From the NCBI GenBank assembly GCA_030762175.1, contig CM060846.1, positions 309,724,512 through 309,788,511 of the forward strand: a DNA stretch of 64,000 nt. Direction: 5' to 3'. Positions 1-11,562 of this stretch are shown here, one piece after another. Positions within the stretch are counted from its first letter, which is position 1, and each line of letters opens with the position of its first letter. A program made the position numbers and the translations under genes. The DNA comes from Metallyticus violacea (Eukaryota > Arthropoda > Insecta > Mantodea > Metallyticidae). Below the pieces are notes generated by a model. That model saw only the letters and a program-made list of their open reading frames with translations. It was not told the DNA's origin and did no database searches.

Positions 1-2334
1 CACAGATACGTATTCTACATGAAGGATTCGCTGCAACTAATTCAACATTTCTTTTCTATTATTTCACATGCTCATATCTCTTTGCGGTATTCGTGAGATA
101 AGCTTTCAAGTTTGGTGAAGCTCTGGAGCTTATAGATTTTGCCCAGAGTTTGTGAAAGAGAAAACGCGCATTATTTCCGTTTGCTGATTAGAATGCATGT
201 AGTGTTACATTTCTGAGCATAGCTCTCATAAAAGGACAGAGGAACCAAGCAATACTAATTTAAAAATTGAAGAATATGCTCTGTTTTGTATATACAGAAA
301 ATCGTAAGCTATTTTATACTTTAAAATATATGATATGTGCATTTCCCCCTAGAAAAAATACTTGATTTGTGAATTAGAAAACTGTATAGTTTAAAAACCC
401 AAAACTATGGGAAACCTTACGTCATATTATAAAATATTTGTTTTTGACTATTAAAGTGTATTCCTGAGTTTGTATAGGGTATGGCTATATACTATATGCT
501 GTGAGGGTTTATGTGCATTTTGTGAAACTTAGGTTATGCTAAGTTATGCTTTGTTATGCTAACAAAGATTATGCTTTGCCATACATTGGCTGCCAAATTC
601 GATGAATGAAAGTGAGCATACTCTGAAAGTAACATTTCCTTGGATTATAACATTGCCCATCATTTACTTGTTAGGCTGAGGAAAAACACCAACATGTTAT
701 CGAAGTTTGTCTTGACCGGAACTAACTGGTGTAGCAAACAGACACAGTGACTAAAACGATCATCAGTGATGGTTGCATTTGGAGGGGAATGTCTATGTAG
801 TGTAGAAATATGTGCTTAGACTACTGGCTTTCGAGGACGACACAAGTAATAATACAGATATTCAGAGAGTTTTGGGATTAAATTAGATGTTACTGTATCC
901 CATTGACAAATATATGTGTATATATTCTAAGTATATCTTTCAGTTTTACAACTGAATTTGGAATACTTTCCCACGTTATTTCACATGAAAGAGGGGAAAA
1001 AACTTTTATACAAAAGATTGAATCGAATTATGCAGGAAACTGCCACTAATGTGATAGACGTTGCTGTATTGTACTCTCACAATTTGGAGTGCCTAGAGAG
1101 CGTTATACACAGAAGTTGCAGTCATTACCACGTTATAATGCTGCTCGACTTCATTCATGTCATTTGTTCCTAAAAAGCTTTTAGCAGCAGAACCAATTCT
1201 TCAAATTGACCACAGTAGTGGAGAATGCTGCTTTAAAACACAGTGGTGCCATTCTGAATTCCTTGAATTTCTACTTATATGGCGGATTGAAACTCGTAAG
1301 AGGCACTGAATGTCTACTGTTCTATTCAGATAAATCCCATCCTTGTACTTATGTAATGTCATGTTGTTGATTGGTATGAAATTGAAGTTTTAGGTGAGCT
1401 CTATGGAAGATTAAACTAAAGAAGGGAAGTTTTCTTATTTACTACAAGGATTTTAATGAAGAACTGGTGTGGTTCATGGATATTATGCAAGAATAGTATT
1501 TAATTATAATAATATGATCATAAGTTCCAGAATAAATAACCTGGAATTAAAATTGCTTTATGTCAATTATGAGATTTGATTGTGAGATATGCGGTGTATC
1601 GCCCAGAGTCGTTCAATGTTGCCAAGTTGTATTCGCGCAGTATGATTGTGGTCTGTAGCAGAGAAGAGTGAGATATACAAACAATGTACATTTTTTTCAA
1701 AATTTTGTAATTTCTCTTAAATTTCTTCCTTAGGCAAGCAGAAAATATATTTCCGAATATGAACATCGAAACCAAAAACTTTTAACTTCAATAAATTTTA
1801 TTCAACGATCATTTAAAGATTATTAACTATAGTGTTTTAGGATCAACGTGTTAAGGTTTAACGTACAGAAATTAGACATTCTATTTCTAATAATTTTGAA
1901 AAGGACTAAGTACCTAGGATTTTTTTTAACAAAAAAGTGTACAAAGAATTTACGAGTAGGAAGATAATATGACACAAATAGTTTCAGAATGGAAAAGAAT
2001 GGTAGCAGACACTGTAATATAGAACTACGGGCATCGATATGGTACAACGACATAGCTACGTTGCGATGTAACGTATGCTCATAGATATTCAAGTACAAAA
2101 ATATCATTTGCGGAGGCGCATTATAATTAGGCTGCACCTCAATCTAACCCCAGTCATGCACTATTATTCAGCGTATAGAACTTCGTGGAAGTGGTAAGAA
2201 CTAGATCAAGTAATTTCATGAACGATTATTGTACTTAGAGTTAAATTAATTTATATTAAAGCAAATGATCCACTGAAGTGATGCTCTGAGTTTGACAGAA
2301 TTAGTTGTCTGTTAAAAGTAAGCTATTGCTTTTT
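1..2334. other. AT-rich DNA, no recognisable feature
   Basis: No repeat family seen elsewhere in the window and no protein-like frame was recognised here. Short open frames, such as one of 71 codons at 958-1173, lack domain-like composition. A small local reiteration of the word TTATGCT occurs around 530-580. Confidence 0.5.
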
Positions 2335-2341
2335 CAGTCCT

Positions 2342-2635
2342 TTTTATTTCGTTTATTTACGAAAGCTCTTTAACATTTTAGGTCATCCTGAGTTGCATTC
2401 AATTCAGGGCGTGAAACGACCGGTAAATTTTGCTCAGAGGTCTCTTCTTTCAATCTTGAGGTTCTTTATCGTGCCGTAAATCTACGATATGGGACCCACG
2501 GTTTTATTTCCCTTTCGAAGGAAGCCATAATTAGGATTTTTACACCCAAAAATGCATCCGTCCTGGCCGGGATTGAACCCGCGATCTTGGGCCTACGAGG
2601 CAAGTATGGTTACACTACACCACCACGACCGACTA
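2342..2635 (-). mobile_element. SINE-A copy, full length
   Basis: This is a tRNA-derived SINE in reverse orientation. Read on the minus strand it begins near 2632 with a tRNA-like head of Glu/Asp type, with an A box around 2610-2630 and a B box of GGTTCAATCC type around 2570. The common SINE-A body follows, including the conserved GTATGGCTTCC-like hairpin segment, and the copy ends in an A/T-rich tail near 2342. The 7-bp word CAGTCCT lies on both sides (2335-2341 and 2636-2642) and is probably the target-site duplication. Matching copies elsewhere in the window support the family assignment. The name SINE-A is local to this report. Confidence 0.85.
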
Positions 2636-3956
2636 CAGTCCTGTTGAACATCCTGAACACATTTATAGCTTTGAAGTTAATCGCCTGCAGCATCACAACG
2701 AAATGTCCGAGATCGTTTATTCCTATTCTTGAGGTTCCTATTTTACAACCTGCTTTCTACTCATGCTTACTTTTATCTTTTTCCTTCATCCTGTATATGT
2801 CTTGGTTAAACGAAGTGACAGTAGGCGCTGGTTTAGCCATTCACTTTTAACAATCCTTTCTGTTCCAAGACAGGGATGGGAAATATTCTTACACACTGTA
2901 CACTTTGCCTGTTGTCAATGTTAATCGGATTTACCCATTTGCGGTACACACACATCCGATTTTGTTAATATATAGTGAGTCATTTGGGAAACTCATGTGA
3001 AAATTGTTATAAGTCCTACAACTACGCTCTTCTATGGGGATATCATTGTCACTTTCCGCGTCTTTTAGTGCCTCAAAGTTAATTAAGTCAACTAGGTAAT
3101 GCAATGCCGATACGCTCAAAGCATCTCTTCGTTTGCGTAAAACCCTGCGTGTTTTATTATGCGTAAATGGAAGCCTTTGCCTGAGAAAGTTTACGAAATA
3201 CGAACATGTAGAAAGTAAGAACGTTTCTACAACGCGTAACAAAGAATTGCTCTTGTTGAAACGTGATACCATCTAAAGCGGTGAAACTGAGAACGGAAGC
3301 CAGCGAGTATTTTTGCAACATTTGATAATGGCTTGAAATAAGGGACATTCGTATCTTACCACTGCAACTAACACTAGCGACGCTCCGTTTGTCACAGCCT
3401 ATAAACCTTGATTAGGGCTAATGAGTGCAATTAGGCTCCTATCTTCCTAGTTGTGTACACATGTGTATTCTAGTGCGTGAGGTTGCCTTGCTCCTCGCTG
3501 GCTACAAATTAACAGCAAAAATTCAGGAGCACGCACCGTTCTGCATGTGTATGCGTAAGCAAGTAACAACCCTAGAGCACAAGAAAGTGGAGGTGTTTCC
3601 AAGAGGGGAAACAATTATATTACATTGCAATTTCTCGCAGAGCTAGCTTGGGTTTCTAATGAAATGAGAAGCCGTGTATCTGCTCTTAAAATTAAAAATA
3701 TACATGACCGTAGGAATTAAAATCGCACAGAAAGAAATTATATCAACTATAATTTACTCATTCTTACTGCCCTTTATTTTATATGTATGTAAAATAATGA
3801 CTAGAACAGTAGAAATAGACCAAACATTGTCTTCTGCCTTTGAAGATGAACGCAAGCGGTTCGATATTTGTGTTACTATTAAAAAATCTGATCTATTTCT
3901 ACTTCTATAGTTCCTGTTGTTTTTGCTGAATTGTGCAAAGAGTTATCTTATTTTTC

Positions 3957-3958
<2 letters not shown>

Positions 3959-3990
<32 letters not shown>
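3959..3990. repeat. (TA)16 microsatellite
   Basis: An uninterrupted run of about 16 TA units. Confidence 0.95.
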
Positions 3991-3994
<4 letters not shown>

Positions 3995-6774
3995 TACTTA
4001 AATGAACTTATTACGTTAAAATTGTATTCTTATAGCAATTTGTGATTTAATAGAAATTTACATAATTGGCAACTGACATTAAGTTATAAGGGTTGGGAAA
4101 AGCAGCAGTTGACTTAACAATTGTTAATAACTGATTACTGAGAACACATTACAGACATTTCGTATATATTTTTCTTTGAAAATGATTCTCTTTGTTTCAC
4201 GAACTAACAGTGTATGAATGGTTTACCCGGGTGAACTAAATTAAATTCAGTAGATCAGAATCACTAACAGCTAAAATAAATTACATTTAATGTAAGTACA
4301 CACTTATAGGAGGAACGATATATACATTGATAATCACTCGTCGATTAAATATTAACTTTACAGCTTATTTGGTCAGGGAAATATTACAGAGAAAATTAAA
4401 ACAAAGAAACCTACATACTGTCTAATTTTTTCATCTCTAAAATCTCTGAAAGATGTAACCAATATGGCATGCATGCTATGAAAGTACCAGAGAGTATAAC
4501 TTCAAAAAATGTACAGCGGTACTTGGGACATAGTGTATACTACACTATACGTATATTAACTATACATATACATATACTATATACTAACAAATAGTTTAAA
4601 AGCAACATTTCTGGGTAATACACATACAGATAATGTCACTATAGGAGTATTTAGATTGGATTTTTAAGAATAAATTTGAACACAAAGGTTTTAAGTGTAT
4701 CCTTAATACCTATTGTACATTTTATAAAACTGTAATATTTAAATGTTTTCCTCATAAAGCAATTAGAATAATGGACGTATTAAATGTATCCATTTTTATT
4801 TTTCCTTGCATATTTTAAAGTTAATTGACACATCTAATATACTCTTATCACATGATAAAAAGAATTAACCACAGCATATCCACATCATTAGGAAATTACA
4901 ATAAAGATTTGCTCTCGGTATAAGTTTCGTGCCTTTACTGCTACTACTAGCTTGTAATGGAGGATTAGTAGTGAAATGTGCTTTGTCAGTGAAACTTCAG
5001 AACATATGCTATAACTTATGCACAGTACCTAACAATGCAATAAATCATGAAGCTGCTGTGAAGCAGAAAATTCAACCTGTGAAATCTAGATTCCACTATA
5101 AAAAACCCAACCGCAGCATTTTAGCACAAATATAACCAAAGGGATTATACTCTCTGACATGCGAACAAAAACGATGTGAAAATGTGTTGCTGAAATATTC
5201 AACAATTTATTTGTGGCATTCTAAATGGGACAGCTCTAGCAAAATTGTTAACAGAATTATTAGGATTGCGTGCATTTTCATATAACATAAAAGCATAAAA
5301 TGACAGATGTTAAATACTTAGTTCGCTATAGCTTCATTTTGAATGCTTCACATCTATGAACACTGTACAGCTTGTAAAGTTTATTTAAAGTCTAGACTTT
5401 CAAGAGCATTTACATAAGATAACTTCGAATAATGCATATAAGGAAAACCCGTTAACTAAACGCAAGTGGATAAGAAAATATGTATCCTTGTTATTTTGGC
5501 GAGAGTTTCTTGGGAAATCCCATGCAAAGTTTGCATGAATTCTTTAATTTCGAGAGAGATTAGAGTGATGGAAGAGAAGTATCAACTTAAATCTGTATAA
5601 CCTATACGGCAATAGGTAAGTATCGGATCACCCAAATATCTGATTACCAACACGGCGGTGGAGAATGCATTGGCGGACAAGCCATCGCTCACAGCCAGCT
5701 GAGCATGAATAGAGTTGGGGCAGGCGGTGCAACAAAGCTGTAAGTACGAAATATTAGAGTGATAATCTAATGTATTCTAATGCAATAAAAAGTTATATAT
5801 TCACCCGTGTTACGCAAGGAAATGCTGCAACTGCCTGCTTATATTTAACACATTTCTGGTATCCTATTGCCTCCCTCAATTCTCTTTGAGAAATTGAATT
5901 TATCTTCAGACGTGATAGATGCAGATTATTTTTGGAACAGGGACAATTTAAATAACTATAATAATATTTCAAAAATATGTTTTTAAAATTCTCAATCTGT
6001 GCATAGATAATAATAATTAAAAAAGAAAAAAGTCATACTTTAGCTTTCAATAAAATAAACATGTGTATAAACTCTCCCTGAAACAACGCGTAACTTTGCT
6101 TGAAGGAAGAAAGAGGTACTGTGAAGTTTCTACCCACATTCCCTGATCGCATCCAGTGTTCTAGAGCCAGGCGATTGGTTTTTGTCTTTTCTTTTCAATT
6201 TCAAACGCGACTCTTTTGTAACCGTTAGAGATTCGTTCCCTTGTTTATCAGGAACTGAACGGAATTTTATGCTTTGCCTTCGCATGTTGCACATGATTTG
6301 AAACCCAGGCCACGCTTTCGCTGAAAAGTGCCGCTCTTATGCTTTAAAGATACGCTTTCCGTTCGGTCTTCATTCCCGTCCATTTCCAGGCTATTCAAAT
6401 AAAAAGATTCAACATTTTTGTCACATATTTCAGGAATAATGGAAATGGTACCCAAAAAATAAAGAGGAAATAAACGATAAAAAAGAGGACAGTTAACTTT
6501 AACGTTTTTTCCTTTACTTTTCTGTTTCTTTTTCTTTCTTTCTTTTTTTTCCATATTCAGCAGTATTTATTCCATAGTGTTTTGTTAAATTAGCTTAAAG
6601 TGTTTGTCATATTTAAATATGTTTCCATTGACATTTTAATCAATACATCTGCTGAATTTTCTGATTGATGGAAGTGTTGGCTTTGGAGTACACTTCGCAA
6701 ACATAAACCGAAACATCTGTCAAATCATACGTAATTTCAAAATCGATTTAGTTAATATGCATGCAGTTGCCGTC

Positions 6775-6806
6775 TTCTCTCTCTCCTCTCTCTCTCTCTC
6801 TCTCTG
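6775..6806. repeat. (TC)n microsatellite
   Basis: A TC dinucleotide run of about 30 bp with one slip (TCTCCTCTC). Confidence 0.9.
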
Positions 6807-7168
6807 GCATCTTTTCACGTCTAAAATAACAATATCTTTCTTTTTAGCTGTTTTGACTTTCAGATTGTTGGCAAACTTGGGCGTTTAATATATTATGTAT
6901 TACTATTGTAATGAGTCATACAGTTTGCATATTACTTATTTCTTTTGGAGTATGTTTTGCAGAGCATTATTTGCGCGCCTACAATTTACACGAGTATTTT
7001 GAAAATGCACGGTCTGTTTAGGTATAGGAATATTTTGATTCTTGGGTGCAACATTGAACATGAATGAAGAGAGAGATAATGCTCAAAAGTATTTCCATTT
7101 TAATGATGATTTAGATTTTATATAACTGATAGCTGTAAAATGCATAGTGATAAAATGATAAAAGTTAA

Positions 7169-7185
7169 TAGTAGTAGTAGTAGTA

Positions 7186-7266
<81 letters not shown>
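7169..7266. repeat. (TAG)n microsatellite, about 98 bp
   Basis: About 32 units of TAG/GTA with one GAA variant near 7190. It directly abuts the left edge of the dispersed repeat shared with 27.5 kb. Whether it is a retroelement tail or simple slippage is not visible. Confidence 0.95.
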
Positions 7267-7432
7267 ATGTGTACTTATTATTCATTATTTACAAATATAA
7301 TTAGCACAGCATTGTTTGCAAGTGCACATGCTATTAATTACACAGACACCTATAGAAAAAGAATTTGTACATCAAATCAAATACATTTACAATTATTATA
7401 GCTTAAGTACAAACACTTAAATGTACGCGAAT

Positions 7433-7449
7433 ACACACACGCACGCACG

Positions 7450-7482
<33 letters not shown>

Positions 7483-7485
7483 GTG

Positions 7486-7536
<51 letters not shown>
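7433..7536. repeat. Compound microsatellite (AC)n(AT)n(AG)n
   Basis: A run of AC/GC dinucleotides, then AT, then AG, each about 30 bp. It sits exactly where repeat R1 is interrupted and abuts the left end of the transposon copy. The 70-106-codon frames crossing it on both strands are low-complexity artefacts. Confidence 0.95.
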
Positions 7537-7541
<5 letters not shown>

Positions 7542-8441
7542 AAATATATACAAAATTTCACAGTAGATATCAATTTAATATAATTCAAAGTTGGATCGAA
7601 AATCACAGTAATGTGTAGTATTACGTTCTGTAAACAAGTGTAACTCACATACATTATGATAGCGTTGCTACGTGACAGGTAATTCAACAATGAATAAATG
7701 AAACCAAGATTATCGTAAATCAACGTTGAACAAATAAAGTCAAGGTTATCGTATGGTGTTCTGCAAACAGATGCGACTCACATTACGTTATGCTAGCGTT
7801 ACTACAACAAAATGAAGCCAAGGTTATCCTTTGATCAGCGGAAATCAATTTTGAAGTGGTATTGGAAAACCGAGAATGTTGTTGAAGTTCAAAGACTATG
7901 GAGATGTGTGTACAGAACAGAACCGCTATCGCAAGTAACAATTGCACGCATTGGAGACAAATTTGAGACTCACAGTACCGTACGCGATGTTCACAAGGGC
8001 AGATCTGGGAGACCTCGCACAGCAACAAGCCCCGCGTCCTCGGCTATGGTTTTGGAAAGTTTTGAGCACTCACCGCAGAAGTCTACAAAGCAATGTGCAC
8101 GCGGGACTGAGATTAGCAGAACCATTGTAAGTCGTATTGTTAAAACAGCAAAGTTCAAAGTTTTCATCCCAAGACATTAAGCATGCATTAAGTGAAGATG
8201 ACCCTGAAACGACATGTGCTGTAATCGCTGAGAACATTTTTGCTAACATTACTCAACCAGTAGTTCAACGTACTCAGAAAAGTATCGACGCCGATGGTGG
8301 GTATTTTGAGCAACTGTTGTAACTGTAAAATTCTAAGATGACGAGTGCTTATCATTTTCTGTATGCATTAATTCAGTTTGTTATGTTAACACAGTTTTTT
8401 CTTCGCTTGAAGTGTGTACACCTTTTTGGCACCCTCTGTAT
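7537..8441 (+). pseudogene. DUF4817-type Tc1/mariner transposon, internally deleted
   Basis: The frame at 7812-8180 encodes the N-terminal helix-turn-helix half of an insect IS630/Tc1/mariner transposase of the group annotated with Pfam DUF4817. Visible landmarks are MKPRLSFDQRKSIL, a linker GRSGRPRTAT, and ISRTIVSRIVKTAKFKV. A frameshift near 8175 leads into HALSEDDPE. The sequence then jumps straight to the family's C-terminal end (SIDADGGYFEQLL) at 8205-8322. The whole catalytic DDE/D core, roughly 200 residues in intact relatives, is missing. The right end (near 8420-8441, ..TTTTTGGCACCCTC) and left end (near 7537, ..GTGGCAAAATATATAC) are weakly inverted and look like decayed terminal repeats. 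The start region is partly triplicated upstream (see findings). The copy cannot encode an active transposase. Confidence 0.75.
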
Positions 8442-8931
8442 AAATACGTGTGTGTTTGTGATCACTTACGTGCACGCACATACACGAACATTCAGACTCA
8501 AAGAACCTGTGTGTTCCAACAAAGTACTTTTAATTCCACACATTTTGCATAGAAAAGAGTCAAGCTTTGTCCAGTTGTCTTTCTGTGCAAACAGATCCCA
8601 ACATATTATTCTATCTCTATTCGACTTAGCAAACTTAGCTCCACGCGCAGTCACTGTTCGGTATTGGCCAGTCCATTGTGTGCTGCCGGTTCTCCCATAT
8701 TTTCACAAAAGTATTCAGAGGGAAGAGTTTCATATACATAATGTCGTAGAATTTTCATCACAGCAAAGAAATTGGCAAATGATTATAATCATTTGAAATG
8801 AGAATATATTTAATCTTTTAGAATAGAAAAACACTTCAGCGTAATATTTTGAAATGCAGAATGCCTAGACTAATAGCAAAAGTTAATTTTGTAGAGTGTA
8901 GTGAATGAAATAGTTTTATATTTAACTGTAT

Positions 8932-10360
8932 GAAACTGAAGCAGCAGATATATTGGCAGAAGAAGGAACTATGATTGACCTCATTGCGCCAGAAACTTTC
9001 TGTGCGGCATTAGCAAGAACACTGCTTCAACTGCAGAATACAAAAAGCCCAAAAAGGGACATAGGTACGATGGAAGATCTTTCCCTATTAAGAACTTGGT
9101 CAACTTCTTTTTAATACACACATACACACACATATATGGAGGGAATCAGGAATGAGTACATATTCTGGCCGAACGTACCTACTGGGAACACCTGAGAAAC
9201 ACGCTAGAAAAAAAAAATAAAACAATTAAGGTCTATTGCCATGCTAGGATCTGTTTGTGGATCAACAAATTGGTTGAGTAGACACTTTCTTAGCCAAGAG
9301 CGCAAAGCTGGAAGCAATTTATGTACTGCCTAGGACGCAATAACAAATGTAATTGTAAATAATATGAAAGTTGATTCTACTCATATATTTGTAAATACCT
9401 TTCTTCCCATTTGTATTCGATCCTGGTGGTGTGGTGGTAGCCATACTTGCGTTCTAAATCCAAGATCGCGGGTTCAATTCCGGCCATTCGTTGAATTTTT
9501 GGGGCTTAAAGTTCTAAGTATGGCTTCCTTCGGAAGGGAAGTAAAGCCATGGGTCCCGTGTCGTACATTTACGGCATGTAAAAGAACCTCAAGCCTGAAA
9601 GAAGAGACCTCTAACAAAATTTATCAGCCGTTTCACGCCCTGAATTGAATGGGACGCTGAGGACCTGAGATGTTAAAAAAGTCCGTAAATAAGCCAAATC
9701 AACAAATTCCCTTTTTTACTTTTTATACTTATTGCTATAACATTTTTTTTTATTTTTTCCTCGTTCTAATTGTGCATCATATATAAGCATAAAATATATT
9801 TTTAATATGAAATACTAAATATATTAGCACCTTAGGTAAGGTTCAACTAAGTAGAGATAGAATGCAATCCAGGAAAGCTATTGGAATGGCTACTGAACAT
9901 TGACCATTCCGGAAACACGATGGGACTCTTAACACCGAAAACCCCATGTGGTCTATGTGAGCAGTCTGATGAGACTACAAAACAAATCTAACTACAGTGT
10001 GAAATTCTGGAAAGAAAAATAAAGCCCCTTTTAGAATAAAATCCTTTATGAGATAAAGAAATTTAACTACTGTGCGAAATTCTGGAAAGACAGAACCAAC
10101 AAATTTGGGATTAAAAGTAAGTCAGACTTTCAAGTGTGTTAATTTCTTAATCCCCACGGCTTAATATTTCGAATTCAGTACACGAAAGAAACATTTTATG
10201 AATTTAAAATGCTTTGACACAAGGTTAGTTTAAAGCAGTGCACAAGAGCCCCTTTCGGCTTAAGTGTCAATGTGTGTTTACATATCTCAGCGCCAATAAA
10301 ACCAACGTGAAATTGAAAGCAGCAAGAGTGTGATTGCAAACGACAACAAATCAATCAAAC
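8932..10360 (+). pseudogene. LINE relic: RNase H end and C-terminal Cys motif
   Basis: At 8935-9110 a readable stretch gives ETEAADILAEEGT followed by IAPETFCAALART. This matches the end of the RNase H domain in RNase-H-bearing non-LTR retrotransposons (the family motif resembles GNEAADxLAxxG). After a SINE-A insertion, 9840-10020 resembles the LINE C-terminus, with SRDRMQSRKAIGMATEH then, one frame over, CGLCEQSDET, a decayed Cys-rich motif. Stops and frameshifts are frequent. The stretch to about 10360, ending in CAA-rich sequence, may be the 3' UTR, but this is inference. I/R1/LOA-like clades are possible, and the exact clade cannot be set by eye. Confidence 0.55.
9418..9705 (+). mobile_element. 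SINE-A copy, near full length, inside LINE relic
   Basis: The tRNA-like head starts near 9420 (TCCTGGTGGTGTGGTGG) with a B box GGGTTCAATTCC near 9471. The common SINE-A body (GTATGGCTTCCTTCGG at 9518-9533) follows, ending in GTCCGTAAATAAGCC and an A-rich tail near 9705. It separates the RNase H part of the LINE relic from its Cys-motif part, so it is younger than that LINE. I could not find a clear target-site duplication. Confidence 0.85.
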
Positions 10361-11387
10361 CAGAGATATTCGGATATAACTGGCCACCCGTAGAGTCGTT
10401 GATAATACTACAGAAATGCATCACCCAAAATGTTGTATGGTTTTCAAAGTATTTTAAATTTTCAGCAGCTTTGTCATACTGAATATTACTGTAAATAAAG
10501 TTCCAATTCTATTCGGGGAATTTGTTTTGACTATTTTTTCTATATAACTGAAAACTGCCAAAATAAATAATAATAGAAATATGCGCTTGATGGCAGCTCT
10601 GATGGAATTGGTCTGAGCAAAGAGAAACTACTTGCCAAGCCAATGAAATCAGTTCACGTTTATATACAGAATTTATGGAACTAACATTGGTAATGCTTCT
10701 GCACACCTTGAACATTTTGGACGGTTGCTGAGGCCTGTTCACTACTAAACTATGAAACAAAAACGACGAATTCACAGTCCATTCAAGCTCTGGCTTTTGG
10801 CAGCAAGGCAACTAGGCGTAATGCTACAGGTAGTGTACATGCATTATTCCTTAGTGTTTTGGTAGACAAAATCTGAAGCATAGTAGTGAATTATAAATAA
10901 CACCATTACTGCAAAGACGTTAGTTAACAGAATAATAATATGTATGAATATTATATTTTTCCAATTAACACAATAAAAATAAAAACTACTATAGAGCATA
11001 AAAAGTACAATGAGTACTGAATCTGTTTCCGTAGAATATAGTATATTAGCTCAAGAAAACTTCCTCTCATCTTATACTTTTTCTAAATTACAAATAAATT
11101 AAATAGAAACATAAAAGGAGTAACACAATTTTCGAAAACTACAAACTCACCAAAAATTTTGAGGAAACTTCTAAAACACTGTTAAATATAAAAATAACTT
11201 GTTTATGATACATTCCCGGATGATATCGATTAAACTGAATTTTAACATCCTTGGAAAATGAAGACCATAATATAAAGAGAACTCCAGAATTTTTATTGAG
11301 AGAATCAGGATATCAGGCTGCCGTTATTTCTATTATTTAGCGAATAAAATGATAAAAATAAAATAATATGTAAATAAAAACGCTTAC
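10361..11387. other. Unannotated AT-rich stretch
   Basis: No family recognised. A 100-codon open frame on the minus strand (10509-10811) has no recognisable motif. The last 100 bp show weak inverted similarity to sequence right of 11562 (see the palindrome entry). Confidence 0.4.
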
Positions 11388-11562
11388 AGTTATGAATGTC
11401 CAGTCCATCATTTTAATGTCCGCTACTTAGTTGTTTTCAAATTTTTTTACGAGAAAGTTTAACTGAAAAAATAAAACTATATACCATAGCTTATATTAAT
11501 TTCGAATTTCATCTGCTCGACGGTTAGCGGAAATTAAAATACAGGACTGGACATTCATAACT
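11388..11562. repeat. Foldback/MITE-like palindrome, 37-bp arms
   Basis: The arms at 11388-11424 and 11526-11562 are inverted copies. Both begin AGTTATGAATGTCCAGTCC when read inward, and they share TTTTAAT and TCCGCT at the inner end, with about 33 of 37 positions matching. The 101-bp spacer is AT-rich and non-coding. Weaker inverted similarity continues outward to about 11290 and 11630 (AT-rich blocks plus TTGAGAGA words). A non-autonomous DNA transposon is one explanation; a flanking TA is not clear on both sides. Confidence 0.7.

Larger units (their letters stand above)
2643..7168. other. Unannotated AT-rich stretch
   Basis: I recognise no gene or family here apart from two microsatellites. 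Two splice-donor-like words (GGTAAGTAT near 5616 and TGTAAGTACG near 5741) flank a somewhat GC-richer patch at 5640-5750. No acceptor or open frame makes an exon convincing. Confidence 0.45.
7267..8725 (+). repeat. Unnamed dispersed repeat R1, split copy
   Basis: The left half (about 7267-7432) and right half (about 8443-8725) match the single uninterrupted copy at 27538-27975. Shared anchors include TTACACAGACACCTAT on the left and GCAAACAGATCCCAACAT on the right. Between the halves lie a compound microsatellite and a DUF4817-type transposon. At the 27.5 kb copy the same junction holds only a short (CATA)n run. No coding capacity is visible, so the element class is unknown. Confidence 0.7.

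Noticed and set aside
5600..5760. Possible exon with GTAAGT donor sites
   Set aside because: No acceptor with a polypyrimidine tract at a fitting distance, and no conserved-looking frame.
7403..7723. 106-codon minus-strand frame
   Set aside because: It is composed of dinucleotide-repeat translation (SLSL, IYIY, CVCV) through a microsatellite.
8338..8796. 152-codon forward open frame, the longest in the window
   Set aside because: It crosses the transposon end and the right half of repeat R1, and the translation has no domain. The same repeat at 27.5 kb is not open, so it is a chance frame.
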